Below are positions 39,501 through 53,000 of a stretch of DNA of 64,000 nt, in pieces. This stretch comes from Lucinisca nassula (lineage: Eukaryota; Mollusca; Bivalvia; Lucinida; Lucinidae), in the NCBI GenBank assembly GCA_963580285.1, contig OY757024.1:119660045-119724044 (forward strand), read 5' to 3'. The position numbers were made by a program, and so were the translations under genes. Numbering within the stretch: the first letter of the stretch is position 1; the number at the start of each line of letters is the position of its first letter. Under the pieces are notes generated by a model. It did no database searches. It saw only the letters and a list, made by a program, of their open reading frames with translations, and was not told the DNA's origin.

Positions 39501-42500
39501 GTAGGAAAAGTAGATCCTAAAATATATCACGAAAACACGCCTACGAGTATTCAATTCTGATCCCTTTCAACCCCACTTTTAAAAAGTAAAATTGGGGTTT
39601 ACAGGGGTAAACCTTCTTATTTCTTATTTCTATTCTGAAATATAGATTGTGGGTACTTGTTATAACCGCCTCAATGAGGCGATTCAAACGTGTACCCAAA
39701 ATCTATATTTTGAGCAGAAATAAGAAAAATATCACAATTTTTCATTTGAAAAATCTCTTTTTTTCTTTTTTTTTGGGGGGGGGGGGGGGGTAAACATTAC
39801 AATGTATTTGTATAGGCGTGTTTTCGTAATGATGAAAACTGCAGTTTTGTCATAAGGATAATACAGCCCTGTAGTGTAATGTTTCCTACTATGGTTGTTC
39901 TCGTCATTACGATAATTCACCTACAGGTGCGACATGGAGCACTTTTCACATCTCAAAAATGGCTACTAATTAATTAAATTAATTGATCAATGGATGGCGT
40001 GCATCGACAAGGGTGACTTAGTAGGTACAGTGTTCCTTGATTTTAGGAAGGCGTTTGATTTAGTCGACCACTCTATTCTAGTTCACAAACTAGCATTATA
40101 TAAATGCAACAAAATATCTCTTAAACTACTTTCGTCATATTTACATAGCCGTCAACAAGTTGTGGTGAGCGATGAAGGCCCATCTAAATCCACAACTGTT
40201 AAATCTGGGGTGCCTCAAGGCTCCATTCTAGGACCAACCCTATTCCTTATTTTTATAAACGATCTCCCCCTCCATATAGATTACTGCCACACTGATATCT
40301 TTGCAGATGATACGACCTTCCATATTAATGGACTTTCAAAAATTGAAATTGAACACAAGTTAAAGCATGATGGTGAAAACTCACAAATATGGGCAAGGCA
40401 ACACAACATGCAAATCAACTTTGACAAAACAACCTGTATGGCGATTGGCACAAGACATAAAACTCAAGATGCGTCTGAATTATCCATTTTTATCAATAAC
40501 ACTAAGATCAAGCAAGTTGATAAGCAAAAACTTTTAGGTCTCATCATCGATGAAAATCTATTGTGGACAGCACATATAGACTATATTTGTGCCAACATCT
40601 CTACTAAAATTTCACTGCTGCGACAGTTGTCCTTATACATACCGGCTGACATACAAAGAATTTTTTATCAAGGTTATATCTTACCTTTGATTGACTATGG
40701 TTCAAATACTTGGGGATCAACTTCACAACACAACATTGAACGTCTGGTTAAATTGCAGAAACGTGCTGCGCGCATTATTCTAAACGCTGATATTAACACT
40801 CCTTCTGCTCAAATGTTCAGTGAGTTGAAATGGTCATCTGTCCCTAAACGCCACATGTACAATAAGGCAGTACTGACTTACAAAGCCTTAAACGGTCTAA
40901 CACCGGAATACATTTCTGATTTGCTAAAACCAATATCAGAAACACATAACAGAAATTTACGGTCGACAACAAATGGCTCCTTATCAGTTCCTAGGTCTAG
41001 AACATCCCTCTTTGACAGATCATTTTCAAGTTCTGCACCAAAGTTATGGAATACTCTCCCAAAAGATATCAGATCAGCGACTTCACTTGAAAGTTTTAAA
41101 GGGCTAGTGAAGCATCATTTCTTGTCATAAAAACTGGTATCTTTGTTTGTGGACTGTGTCTGTTTTGTAAGGCAATGGCCCTGCGATCGCGTAGCGTCCG
41201 AGCGGCTTTATGTTGGCGTCGATGCAACGTCATGACGTTGATTCTACGCTGATGTGAACTTGCTTGGGTGTTGTGTGCACGCTGGTAAATGACGATATTT
41301 CTTATGGCAGTATTTATGAGGTCATGGGGAGCGCACGCCTGTTTGTGTACACTAAAAACTATATCGTCTGGGACTGGCCAATTTCAGATGGAAATAATAA
41401 GTATTTTCCATGTTTCTGTGCGGGGCATGGGTTGTGGGCACCCGTGGAATCTGCCTCGGCGAGGCGGCTCTAACGGTGCCCCTGGCCTGTGTTTTGGGCG
41501 GAGATGTGGCGAATAAATACCCCTTCACCGGTTTTACTGTATAGGATGCCGGTTTCGAGGGGGAGGTCAACATAGTAGTGCGCTTTCGTGGATTTTGTAA
41601 GGTGCGTAAGCATAATGTCTTAATCAAATTTTACTTCTCTTAAAAATTAGATCTACATTAATTTTAGACTCGTTCCTTGTGATAATTGTTAATTTGTGAT
41701 TTTATGCCCTCATAACCCGTTTATTTAAATTACCATACTAGATCAGTTTTAGACCAGGATGCTATTTTACAGACTGAAACTAGTTCTATTTTAGGTTATA
41801 TGTGTTGATGTTTTAATATTGTTTTGTATATTTGTATATATGTTTGTAGAGGGCTGCAAGGAAGACTAGCTAGTATAGCTAAGAGCATTACCCTCTTTAA
41901 ATAAAGTATAAATAAATAAAAATAAATACTAATCTGATGAAAATTCGTGACATTTTTCTGATACATGCTCAAAACTTAGGTTGTGGGTGCTCGTTAGAAA
42001 ATGAGGCGGTTCTAACGAGTACCCACAACCTATGCCTTGGAAGAGAATTAAGAAAAATAATGTTTACCCCCATAATCCCCAGTCGGGTTTAGTAGTGGGG
42101 GGGGGGGGGGGCTTTATTTCACGAACTTGTTCACGTGATGTGAAAAAAAATGATATAGCTGTATTTTGTTTTTAGATCTGCCCCGAACATAAGATTGTGG
42201 ATGCTCAGTAGAATTGCCTCATTGAGGCGGTACCAACGAGTACCCACAATCCATGTTTTTCAGCAAGAATAGTGAAAATGATGTATATCCATGTAAACCA
42301 CACTTATCTCAATTTTAAACAAGGCAACGCAAGCGTAGCATCCCCTCGCAACTGTATACCATTAATCAATATGAAGGTTTGAAGCTGCTACAATGATAGC
42401 TGTGTATTCTATCCTGTTCATAAGGTTTTTGAGGTCAAGTCCATTGTGACCATGATTTCTTGCACACAAGACAAGGAAATCCGTGATTTTACCCTGGGAT

Positions 42501-45500
42501 AGAAATTTATGTTCTGACCCTGGTGTTCCGACCCAGGCAACTAACATAAGTACGCTTCAATTCTATTCAACTGCCGGAACTACTGCCGCACTACTTTTAT
42601 TTTGTAAACAATATACATGTGCGAGCTGTCAAAACTAACCGGAGGTGTTGTGCAAGAAAAAGAATCCAATATGGGGTTCTGTTGTAGATGGGCGTTTCCA
42701 ACCCTCGGGATGACCATGCTGAGCGGAACCTCGGCGTAGCCTCGGTTCCGCTCAGCACGGTCATCCCTCGGGTTGGAAACGCTCATCTACAACAGAACCC
42801 CATATCAGATTCTTATATTCTGACCCCTGACCTTGAAAGTCAATAGGGTTCATCGTCTCTCCATGGGAAACATTATGGAAGGGTTACCTTGTACCAAGTT
42901 TGACTAAAATTAATCAATTCATGAATAAGATAGACTGCAGACTTGGTCCAAAATTTTCTTTTTTTTTTTTTTTTTTTTTTTGTTGTTGTTTTTTTTTTTT
43001 TTTTTTTTTTGGGGGGGGGGGCTGTGACCTTGAAAAAAAGGTCAAGGTCACCAAAATCTAACCAAATCTGCGGTATATAACAATGATATATTGTACCAAG
43101 TTTGACTAAATAGGGTTTATAAGCATGGACGGTCCGACTCGCACCGCTTTGCCTGGGCAGGCCTAGATCCTCTAAGCGGTTTACCAGTACTCGTGTGCGG
43201 TCGGTTTCAGCACTGCGTGGAAGCATCATGCAGCCCATCTTCTTCTTCAAGCCCAGATGGACGGCAGCCGTCTCTGGAGCTGTATCAATAAAATATATAT
43301 TAAGCGAAAATAAATATAGAAGCTGCAGAACTTGAGCACAGTTCAATATTTAATGAACACAACTACGGTAGTGTTCGTTATTGAAACTGGAAATCTGCTT
43401 TAAATTAGTTGTTAGTTTATTCACTTTTATTGCACATGAACATTTCTTATCACGTTTACGAGCCCGTGAAATGATTAACCCTTTAAACCTTACTTTATAT
43501 GGAGAAAAGTGGGGTTCAGAGGGCTACAATTTGTTTCCATGCTCAAAAATATAGAGTGTGGGTACTAAAGAGCACCCACAGTCTATGTTTGTTGTAGAAA
43601 TAATAATCGCGTCGCGTAATTCCTTTCATGTCTCGAGGTTTTGTTCATCACGAAAACACGCCTATAATATTTTGATCCCTTTGAGCCCCACTTCTATATA
43701 GTAAAACGGGGGTTTACAGTGGTTTTGTTTGTTTGTTTGATTTGGGGTTTAACGTCCTCGTCAACACTGTAAAGGTCATTTTGGAGACGTTGCTTCCAAT
43801 TTTGTGGGACTTTTACCCGACATTGAGATGAAATGACATCTCAAGCCCTGCCGCCCAATGAAACCAATAGGGTTTATTAGCATGGGCGGTCCGCCTCGCA
43901 CCGCGGTTCCTGGACAGGCTTAGATCCTCTAAGCGGTTCACCAGTACTAGTGTGCGGGCCGGATTCAGCTCTGCGTGGAAGCATCATGCAGCCCATATAT
44001 TTCTTCAAGCCCCTATGGCGGGGGCCAAGGTTTACAGTGGTAAACCTTATTTTTCTTATTTCTGCTCTTAAATATAGACTTTTGGTCAATCTGATTGAAA
44101 CCCGATCTACGCTGAACTATGTACACGGGAGATCGGATTTTAATCAGATTGGATTGTGGGTACTCGTTAGAACAGCCTCGATGAGGCGGTTCTAACGTGT
44201 ACCAACAATCTATATCTTGAGCAGAAATAAGAAAAAACATTACAATTTTTCATCTTAAAATTTTCGTTGTTTTTTTTACTGTTTTTTGGCGATAAGGTTT
44301 ACAATGCATTTGTACTGGCGTGTTTTCGTAATGTGAGAACGTGTGCATATCGGTAAAATGCGATCGACATCAGACAGCTAGAATTCTCTAAAAGCCCAGC
44401 CGTTATCGAACCATAAAATCTTTGTTATTAAATATTTATGCTCAAACAAAGCACATAAAATTTAGTAGGTATGAGTCGTTCAACTCAGGAATCTGCTTTT
44501 TCAGGAAGATTCAACGCAATACAGTCGAAATTCGATGGCTCGAATTCCTTTGGGACCTTAAAATTTTTTCGAGAGTGGTATTTCGAGTCACGTAGAAGAA
44601 CTATTATTGCCATATTCCAGGAGGCATAATCGAGACAACTTAGGGGTATCCTTTCAGTGTTCTATATTATAAATGTATGCTGTGTGTGCTCATTAAAATC
44701 GCCTCGATTCGCCTCATCGAGGCGATTCTAATGAGTACACACAACATACAGTTGCAAGGTAAAAGAAAAAACTCCATAAATTATGTTTACAATCGACTCT
44801 CGTTATCTCAAACTCAAGGGACTGGAATATTTGGTTTCAGGTAAGAGCAGTTTGGGATAAAAGTAGTTGAAATCTAAGGAACACATAGCAAAACTAACAT
44901 AACAATGCACAAAAAATTAGCTTGACTTGGGTCATTGTTTGAGATACCAGAGTTTGAGAGAAAGAGAGTCGACTGTATTTCGTATTTGGAGAAATTTCCT
45001 GCGGACTCAAGAACGGGTTCGTCTCATCCATGGTTAACGAGCCAACGGAGTTCGAGCCATTCAAGTTCTACTATATTGTTGTTTAGAAAATTGAAGAAAT
45101 CTATTCTACAGTAGAACTTCAATGGCTCGAACACCTTTGGCACCTCGAAAATCTATTCGAGACAGGGGTAGTTCGAGCCACTGAGGTTACTGTCAGGAGG
45201 CATAACGAGCTACTTTTAGACATCTTTTCGGTGTTCTATAATGCAAATGTATGCTGTGTGTACTCATTAGAATTGCCTCATCGAGGCGATTCTAATGAGT
45301 ACACACAGCATACATTTGCAAGATAAAAGACTAAAATCTGCTTAATTATCCCCCACTATTTCTTATGTAGAGGATTTCGCTAGGGGCTGAAGAATGGGTT
45401 CGACTCAGCCATGGTAAACGAGCCATCGCTGTTCGAGCTATCGAAGTTCTACTGTATAAATCTGTTCTCTGTCAAGCACGATTGCCGACTAAAATGTAAA

Positions 45501-47020
45501 CTGTGCAGAAACTACACAAAACAAATCTTGAAACAGAAGACAGAGGACTATACTGAGCATTCTAGACTACTGGCGAGAACCCTCTTACGATTGTGTTTAA
45601 ATCTGCATCCGTTCAAACATTGTTCTGTTAATAAGTCTGCCCATTCACCCCCAAGCCGGCATCGGTAGCTCAGTTGGATGCGCGTGATGACTGGTGATCA
45701 GGAGGACGCGGGTTCGATACCTGTCGGGGTCGGCAACATTCTTTCGTGGAGATTGATCATGATTTCTTTTCTACGTTCATTCTCTCCCTTCCGCTGATTC
45801 AAGCCTTATTTTCGAAACAATGAAGATCCAGATCAGATGGCTTCTTATGAAGCCATCTGATCAGGATCTACATTGTTTGCCATTCAGATTGTGAATTTGT
45901 TTAAATAATTTGCACCGAGTAATCTGATTGGCTGATAATCAGTAGTGGGTGTGGCATATATAAATATTCAGTAGGTTAAGGGTTAATCTGTGACTTACCT
46001 GACAGAATGCCAAAACTGAAGTAGAGGAAATAAAGATTTGGTGCTAACAAACTTAATATAAATCCTGCGGCAGCGATGATTGCTCCAGCTATAGTGGTTA
46101 CCCGGCAGCCATATTTATTCGTCAGAATGCTGGCCAGAGGCCCTGAAAATGACAATAAGTATTGTTAAAAACAAAAGCAACATTATGGACAGGTTTTTGT
46201 TTTTTTTTTTTTTTTTTTTTTTTGTTGTTTTTTCATCCCAATAGGAAAGCGTTGAAACAACACGTACGGGTCGGGATCGGGTTCGCAGTAGGGAAGAGGT
46301 CTATGGAAGGGGTAGACAGTTTGTGGTAGGGGTAAGGGATGGCAGAGATGGGGTAGGGGTATGTGAGGTAGTTGAGCAGTAGCATTAGCATTAGTGGAAA
46401 GACATTTGCAAGGGGTAGGATGAGAGTTGGGATTACTGTAAGGGTGTTCCACATATATCATTTTTTTTTCAAACTGGGGTAAATCTGGTTTAATGTTACT
46501 GTGGACCAGGTGCAACAACTTTACAATTTTCTATTCCCCCATCCCCTCTTGCTGTGTTCCGTTAGGGTAAGGGAAATGGTAAAGAGTATAGAGGTAGATG
46601 CACGGATACGGGATAGGGTATAGGTAGGGGCAAGTGTATGGGTATGGTAGGATAATGATTAAAGTATAGGGCTATAGCAAGGGTGTACGACATAAACAAC
46701 CAACATGGAAATGGGAAAACCAGTTTTGGTGTAGGGGTGGTCCAAGGTGCAACCTAATTGTACTTACGATTTTGCTTTACCTTCAGGGTATTATGAAGGG
46801 GTGCACGGGCCTCCGTGGCCTAGTGGATAAGAGCGCTGACTATTAATCATTAGGTCTCTCACCGCTGTGGTTTGAGCCTCGCTCGGGTCACATGTTAGAC
46901 GCCAAGTTCTGCAACGGAAGGTCAGGTCGTTTTTCACCGGGTACTCCGGTTTCCGCCCATATCTGATTAACGATCGGCTCGATAGGGAGTGGAATAATCT
47001 AGAAAGGGCCGGACAAACAA

Positions 47021-47061
<41 letters not shown>

Positions 47062-50000
47062 GTATGAAGGGGTACATTTCCTTTTTTGTTAGAACCATAT
47101 GCTGTGGTAACTAATTATCCCATTTAGCACTGAAAACTTCAAATCGGGTCATTGGCAAACATTGCAGGCCCAGATCAGATGCCGTAGAACGAGGCGTCTG
47201 ATAAGTATCTTCACAGTTTGCAGAAAGGTCAACCATTTTCTACTTTTTTCTTTAAAAACTGTACCTGAAACCCCTAAATTGCAAACAGACTTCAGCTGCA
47301 TATTAAATACGCCGATACAAATACATTGTATTTTTCCGCCCAAAAAATGTTAATTTTAAGATGAAAATTTGTGATATTTTTCTTATTTTGCTCAAAATAT
47401 AGATTGTGGGTACACGTTAGAACCGCCTCGATGAGGCGGTTCTAACGAGTACCCACAATCTATATTTTAGAGAAGAAAATAAGAAAAATACGTTTCACCC
47501 TTGTAAACCACAGTTTTACTACATAAAAGTTCATGGGGTTCAAAAGAGTCATAATAATATAGGCGTGTTTTCGTGAAGAAAGAGGTGATTCTGCTACGTA
47601 ACCACAACATAATTATGTTTCAATCAAGAAAACTTTCCTATTCAAATGTACTGACTGGAACTGTTCAAAAGTGGTCTTAAAAACGATTCAAATGTGGTCT
47701 TAAAGACTGATTAAATAGTGTTCCAGCACCTTTGCGACTGTTCCAAAGTGGCCCTAATGGACTGTTCAAAAGTGTCATACCATCTTTTGGACTGTTCAAA
47801 AGTGGTCTTCCACCCTTGGAACTGTTCAAAAGTTATCTAAAATACTGTTCATAAGTGATCTGAAAGACTGTTAAAAAGTGGTCTACCACCTTTGAGACTG
47901 TTCCAAAGTGGTCCTAAGGGACTAATCAAACGTGCCCTACAGCCTTTGGGGCTGTTCAACATGTTCTATCACCTTTGGGGCTGTTCAAAAGTGGCCTTAA
48001 AGCCTGTTCAAACACGGTCTTAAAGACTGTTCAAAAGTTGCCTAGCACCTTCGCAACTGTTCAGAAGTGGCGTACTACCTTTGCGACTGTTCAAAAGTGG
48101 CTTAGCACCTTTGGGTCTGTTCAAAAGTGGTCTTAAAGACGGTTAAAACGTGGTTTACCACCTTTGTAACTGTTCAAAAGTTATCTTAAAGACTGTTCAA
48201 AAGTGGACTACCACCTTTGTGACTGTTAAAAAGAGGTCTTTAAGACCATTTTTTAACAGTCCCAAAGGTGGTTGTAATAAATAAAACTTACTGTTCTAAT
48301 AATTATGTAACTGCGCAGCTGCGTCATAGAAGATTAAACTAATAAGGAACAAGTAATAACAACCTTTGCAGATGTAACGTTGTATCAGGCCGTGATGTCG
48401 CCATCTAGTTAGTTTACTACACGAGCCAAAACCCGTAAAAAGGTATCTGACTAATTCTTAACCTTAAATTAGATCTCGCAGGCCTTTCCCAGCATAAAAC
48501 CTAAACAGCTCAGTCGGAGGTGAACAGGAGGTCGCGGGTTCGATACCTGTCGGGGTGGGTAATATTCATTCGTGGAGGTGGATCATGAACTCTTTGTGAC
48601 GATCATTCCCTCCCTTCCGCATAGGAAATGCGTGGCTTGGTAATTTGACAGGCTCGATGTTACCTTAACAGGGTTGACTCGGCCGTAACGAAATATTAAT
48701 TGCGGGTGAAGAGTTAAAACGCAAATCTATCATTTTGCATCAGCGATAAGCTCTTACCCTAATGCTCAGGTGAGAATGAGTGTTGGCGTACGCACTGTCT
48801 CTCCTAAACAGTGACTGTTCAGTGAGACTTCAGCGTCTCTACACAGATGACTGATTCATACGCGTTCTCAAGTCCCTATTAATTCTTCCGATAGCGGCAA
48901 ATAACAAATATTTAACCCAAATATGACAATGGAATCTCCCAACTAATAAGTTTGGAGTGGTCCATTTCAAATTATAGGGATGCCTTGTTTGTTTTGTAAG
49001 CGGTAACTTATGCAAAACTGCATGTACTTTCAGAAAACAGTGTAGACTCAGATCAGACCCCGCGGTTCGCGGCGTCTTATTTGGGGCTACACTGTTTGCC
49101 AATGTCCCAAAAAAGGGACGTTAGGCATTTATGGGTTAAGGACTATTGAGGAATGTATTCTTATTTATCATAACATTTTTTGTTATGTGCTTTCATAAAA
49201 GGTGCCTCATCGAGGCGATTCTAATGAGTCACACAACATACCATTATTTTAAAGAAGATAGTTAAGTTATTCCTAATTTTGACCCGCGGTGCTTTGGATA
49301 ACCCTCAGTCCTGTATGACAGAAAAATGCCACAGTTCTGAAAATAAGGTTTTGTTGCTTCTTTATTTATTTATTTCGCTTGTAAAATGACCTTACTTTTT
49401 TCCTATGTATGTATATCTTTTGAAAAATAATTAATTCAAGTTATAGGAAATATGAAGAATTTTGCATTTATGGCTCTTATTATTATTTGTTTATTTATTT
49501 TTTTTTTTTTGTAAAGTTGTTTTGACATGGGGTCACAGTTTCAAGGTGATGCCCATAGCAACTAAAAGAAAGACGGGTATTCAGTTGTTTGTCCATAAAA
49601 ATGACCTGGCGTTTTTTTTTTTTTTTTTTTTGTTCAACGGATTCCTATGAAAAGCACATCCAAATGTAAATTCAGGAATTGCTAATTTAATGTCACGTTT
49701 AATGGCAAAACTGGATGGTAAAATAAATTTTCCTTTACCAGCCCATTTCAAACTGAGCGCCTTACCTAGCGGAATATGGCCGGCCTCGGTAGCTCAGTCG
49801 GATACGCGTCTGACTGGTGATCAGGAGGACGCGGGTTCGATACCTGCCGGGGTCGGCAACATTCTTTCGTGGAGATTGATCATGAAATCTTTTCTACGGT
49901 AGTTCTCTCCCGCTGATTCAAGAAGGGCATGTGTCAGTTTCTGGCGAAAGAATTTAACCGCTTACGTTTAAGCCTGCCCATGAAAAGTGTTAATAAGTAA

Positions 50001-53000
50001 ACTGACCGGCTCAAAAAGTACCTAAATAGTGTTGACTGGGCCGTTAAACCCCTAATACAAACAAACAAAAACCTAGCGGAATATCGGACAACTACCAAAG
50101 TAAATCTTGAGACCCTTTTTGGGAAACAAAGGGTTCGAGACATGATCAAGCTATTGAAATTCGACAGTACGATAACAACACTTTTCTGTGAACATCACGT
50201 GAACAAGTCCGTGAAATGAAGACCCACCTAAACCTCACTTTATAAAAAGAAAACTGGGGTTTAAGGGGGTATACATTACTTTTCTTATTTCTGCTCCGAG
50301 ACATAGGTTGTGGGTACTCGTTAGAACCGCCTCAATGAGGCGGTTCTAACGAGCACCTACAACCTATGTTTGCAGTGTTGTTTAAAAAAAATATCACGAA
50401 TTTTCACCAGAAAAAGTAGCCATTTTGGAGATGTGAAAAATGCACTATGTCGCACGGGTGTGTTATCGTAATGTAAAAGACTTAGAGTAATGGCCGCATC
50501 GCATAAATATCTCACACGATTGGTCATTTCAAATGACACTTATGAAACTCGCCAAGCCTCGTTTCATAAGTTTCATATGAAATGAAGACTCGCGTGAGAT
50601 CCTCTATTTTAGTGACCGCTTCCCAAGTTTAGCTCCCATCAATTATGGAAATCTAATTTTCCAGCACTGTTTATTTTGATACAAGCAAAGCCCAAGAGAA
50701 ATGTATGTTGTTCTTTTCGTCGCTTTCTTCACGCAATGTTTGTCTATTAAACCATTTTTTGCCAGAAACCCAAAACGGGTGCCCTTGCAAATTGTGCAGG
50801 CCCAGATCAGACGCCACAGAACGCGGCGTCTAATCAGGGCCTAAACTGTTTGCAAAAATTTCAGCCATTTTCCAAATCAGTTTTAAAGAAAACACAACCT
50901 GACACCCCTAAATTTTGAAATTTACTTCTGCTATATATAAGGGGGAAGATTCCATTTGATACAAAAAGGGTTAAACTATATTTGCACGAATGTTTGCTAA
51001 TGGTCAAAAGTAGGTACAATAGATCTATAATGATTCCAGAGGGGACCTAACAAATTGTTTTCAGAAACAACGAAATATTTGTACATCAGCTCAACCCATT
51101 GCATGCGGGGAAACCTTGGCAAACAGTGCAGGCCCAGATCAGACGCCGCAGAACGCGGCGTCTGATCAGGGCCTGCGCTGTTTGCTAACAGAATTTTCCA
51201 TTACAAAATAGAATAAAGGATGAAAAATAGGCCTGACACCCCTTATATGACAAATGGACTTGTCCAACATATTGCAATGGAAGAGTCCACTAGTATAAAA
51301 TGGGTTAATATTAACGGAAATCAGTCAAAGCCATAGCTTTTTCAAATAAGTCTCTAAAACCAAGTCCCATTTACAACTGTTCCACGACCCTTTTAAACCC
51401 CATAGCCCAACCGCTTGTTGGGCTGCATGGTGCTGTAAACGCTTAGAATGTGCCGCCCAGAAAAACTGGTGCGAGTCGGATCATTCCTTAAACCCCAGGG
51501 GTTACATTGGGCGGTAGAGCTGGAGATGTCATTTCGCCTCAATGTCGGGTAAAAGTCCCCAAAAAATCGGAAGCAACGTCTCTAAAATGGCCTAAATAGT
51601 GTTGAGGGGACGTAAAACCTCTACAAGATTAAAAACCAACCACTTGATCGGGATCCATTTGAACGCAATGTTAAATGGGGAAGACTATTGTTTCTGGATA
51701 TAGGTGTGATAACACCTTAATGATCACAGCACTGAGAGTAATGGTGGGTCTTTTGGCTCAGAGTGTAGGCTGGGAAAATTGTCCTGGACTGAGACTTAAA
51801 CTGTTTCGTTTCACCCTTAAATTCCAGTTTTTAAGTTAATAGAGTAGATCCTGATCAGATGCTGCGTTTTGCGGCGCCTGACCCTTAAATTCCTGTATTG
51901 TTAGTGTAGACCCTGATCAGACGCCGCCTTCTGCACTGTTTGCCAAGCTCAACCCATGATACCAGTCCAGATTCTATAGATAAGCCTATTACGTAACACG
52001 CTGACCTCGCCGCGATAAAAATTACCCTGCTATTGTCTATAAATAAGTTACCATGATTTCTGCAAATCAGTGACAGTCACGTGGAGTTGAGCACCGAAGA
52101 GTTTCTATGCTTTATCACTTTGGGTCGATTGACAAACAATCGACCCAAAACGTTCAATTAGCAAAGTTCTGTCGATTTCGTTTGAATTAAGGTTTAACGT
52201 CCCCGTCAACATTATTTAGGCCATTTTGGAGACGTTGCTTCCAATTCTGTGGGACCTTTACGCGACATTGAGTTGAAAGACATCTCAAGCGGTGTCGCCC
52301 AATGAGACCAATATGGTTTATTTGCATGGACGGTCCAACTTGCATCACTTTGCCTGGACAGGCATAGACCCTCTACGCGGTTTATCAGTACTGATGTGCA
52401 GGCATGGAAGCACCATGGAGCCCAATCTATTTCTCCTAGCCCCGATGGGCGGGGTCGCAAAATACTGTCGAACTACCTTCAAAACTATATATCCAAGCGA
52501 GCTCACTCCTTCAGGTATTACGAAACAGTAACTCGGCCAAAAAATTCGCGTTATCGTTCTTGATCTCCATTTATGGCCATGGTTCATGCAAGTGGGGGTA
52601 GGGGGTACATTAGGAAAACACACCTATACAAATGCATTGTAAACCTTACCGCCAAAAAAAGCGAAAATGTTAAGATGAAAACTTGATATATTTTTCTTAT
52701 TTCTGCTCAAAATATAGATTGCGGATACTCGTCAGGACCGCCTCATCGAGGCGGTTCTAACGAGTACCCACGATTTATGTTTTAGAGCAGAAATAAGAAA
52801 AATAAGGTTTACCACTGTAAACCTCAGTTTTACTATATAAAAGTGGAGTTCATGGGGATTAAACTGTATGGGCGTGTTTCGGTGATGACCAAGACGCCGC
52901 CATGCCAGAAGACATAGAATGGATAACATGGTGATAGCACCTCATCCAGCATACATTTTCGAGATTAAATGTGAACATTTTCCCGTATTAACTTAACTAT

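Larger units (their letters stand above)
39982..41930 (+). mobile_element. 5'-truncated non-LTR LINE
   Basis: Carries the RT C-terminal half (to 41130) and a 3' region ending in TAAATAAAGTATAAATAAAT with A-rich simple repeats. The 5' half (endonuclease and RT fingers) is missing, the usual outcome of incomplete reverse transcription. A 420-bp foreign insert lies in the 3' region. In intron 2, antisense to the host gene. Confidence 0.85.

Noticed and set aside
41264..41627. Overlapping frames with Arg/Gly-rich sequence
   Set aside because: They translate the GC-shifted foldback insert; not protein-coding.
45654..45727. Functional tRNA gene at SINE heads
   Set aside because: Heads are followed by SINE bodies and tails with target duplications and lack a proper acceptor stem; they are SINE-derived.
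46183..46518. Minus frame, Pro/His-rich
   Set aside because: Low-complexity GGTA/poly-T DNA read in reverse; composition explains the residues.
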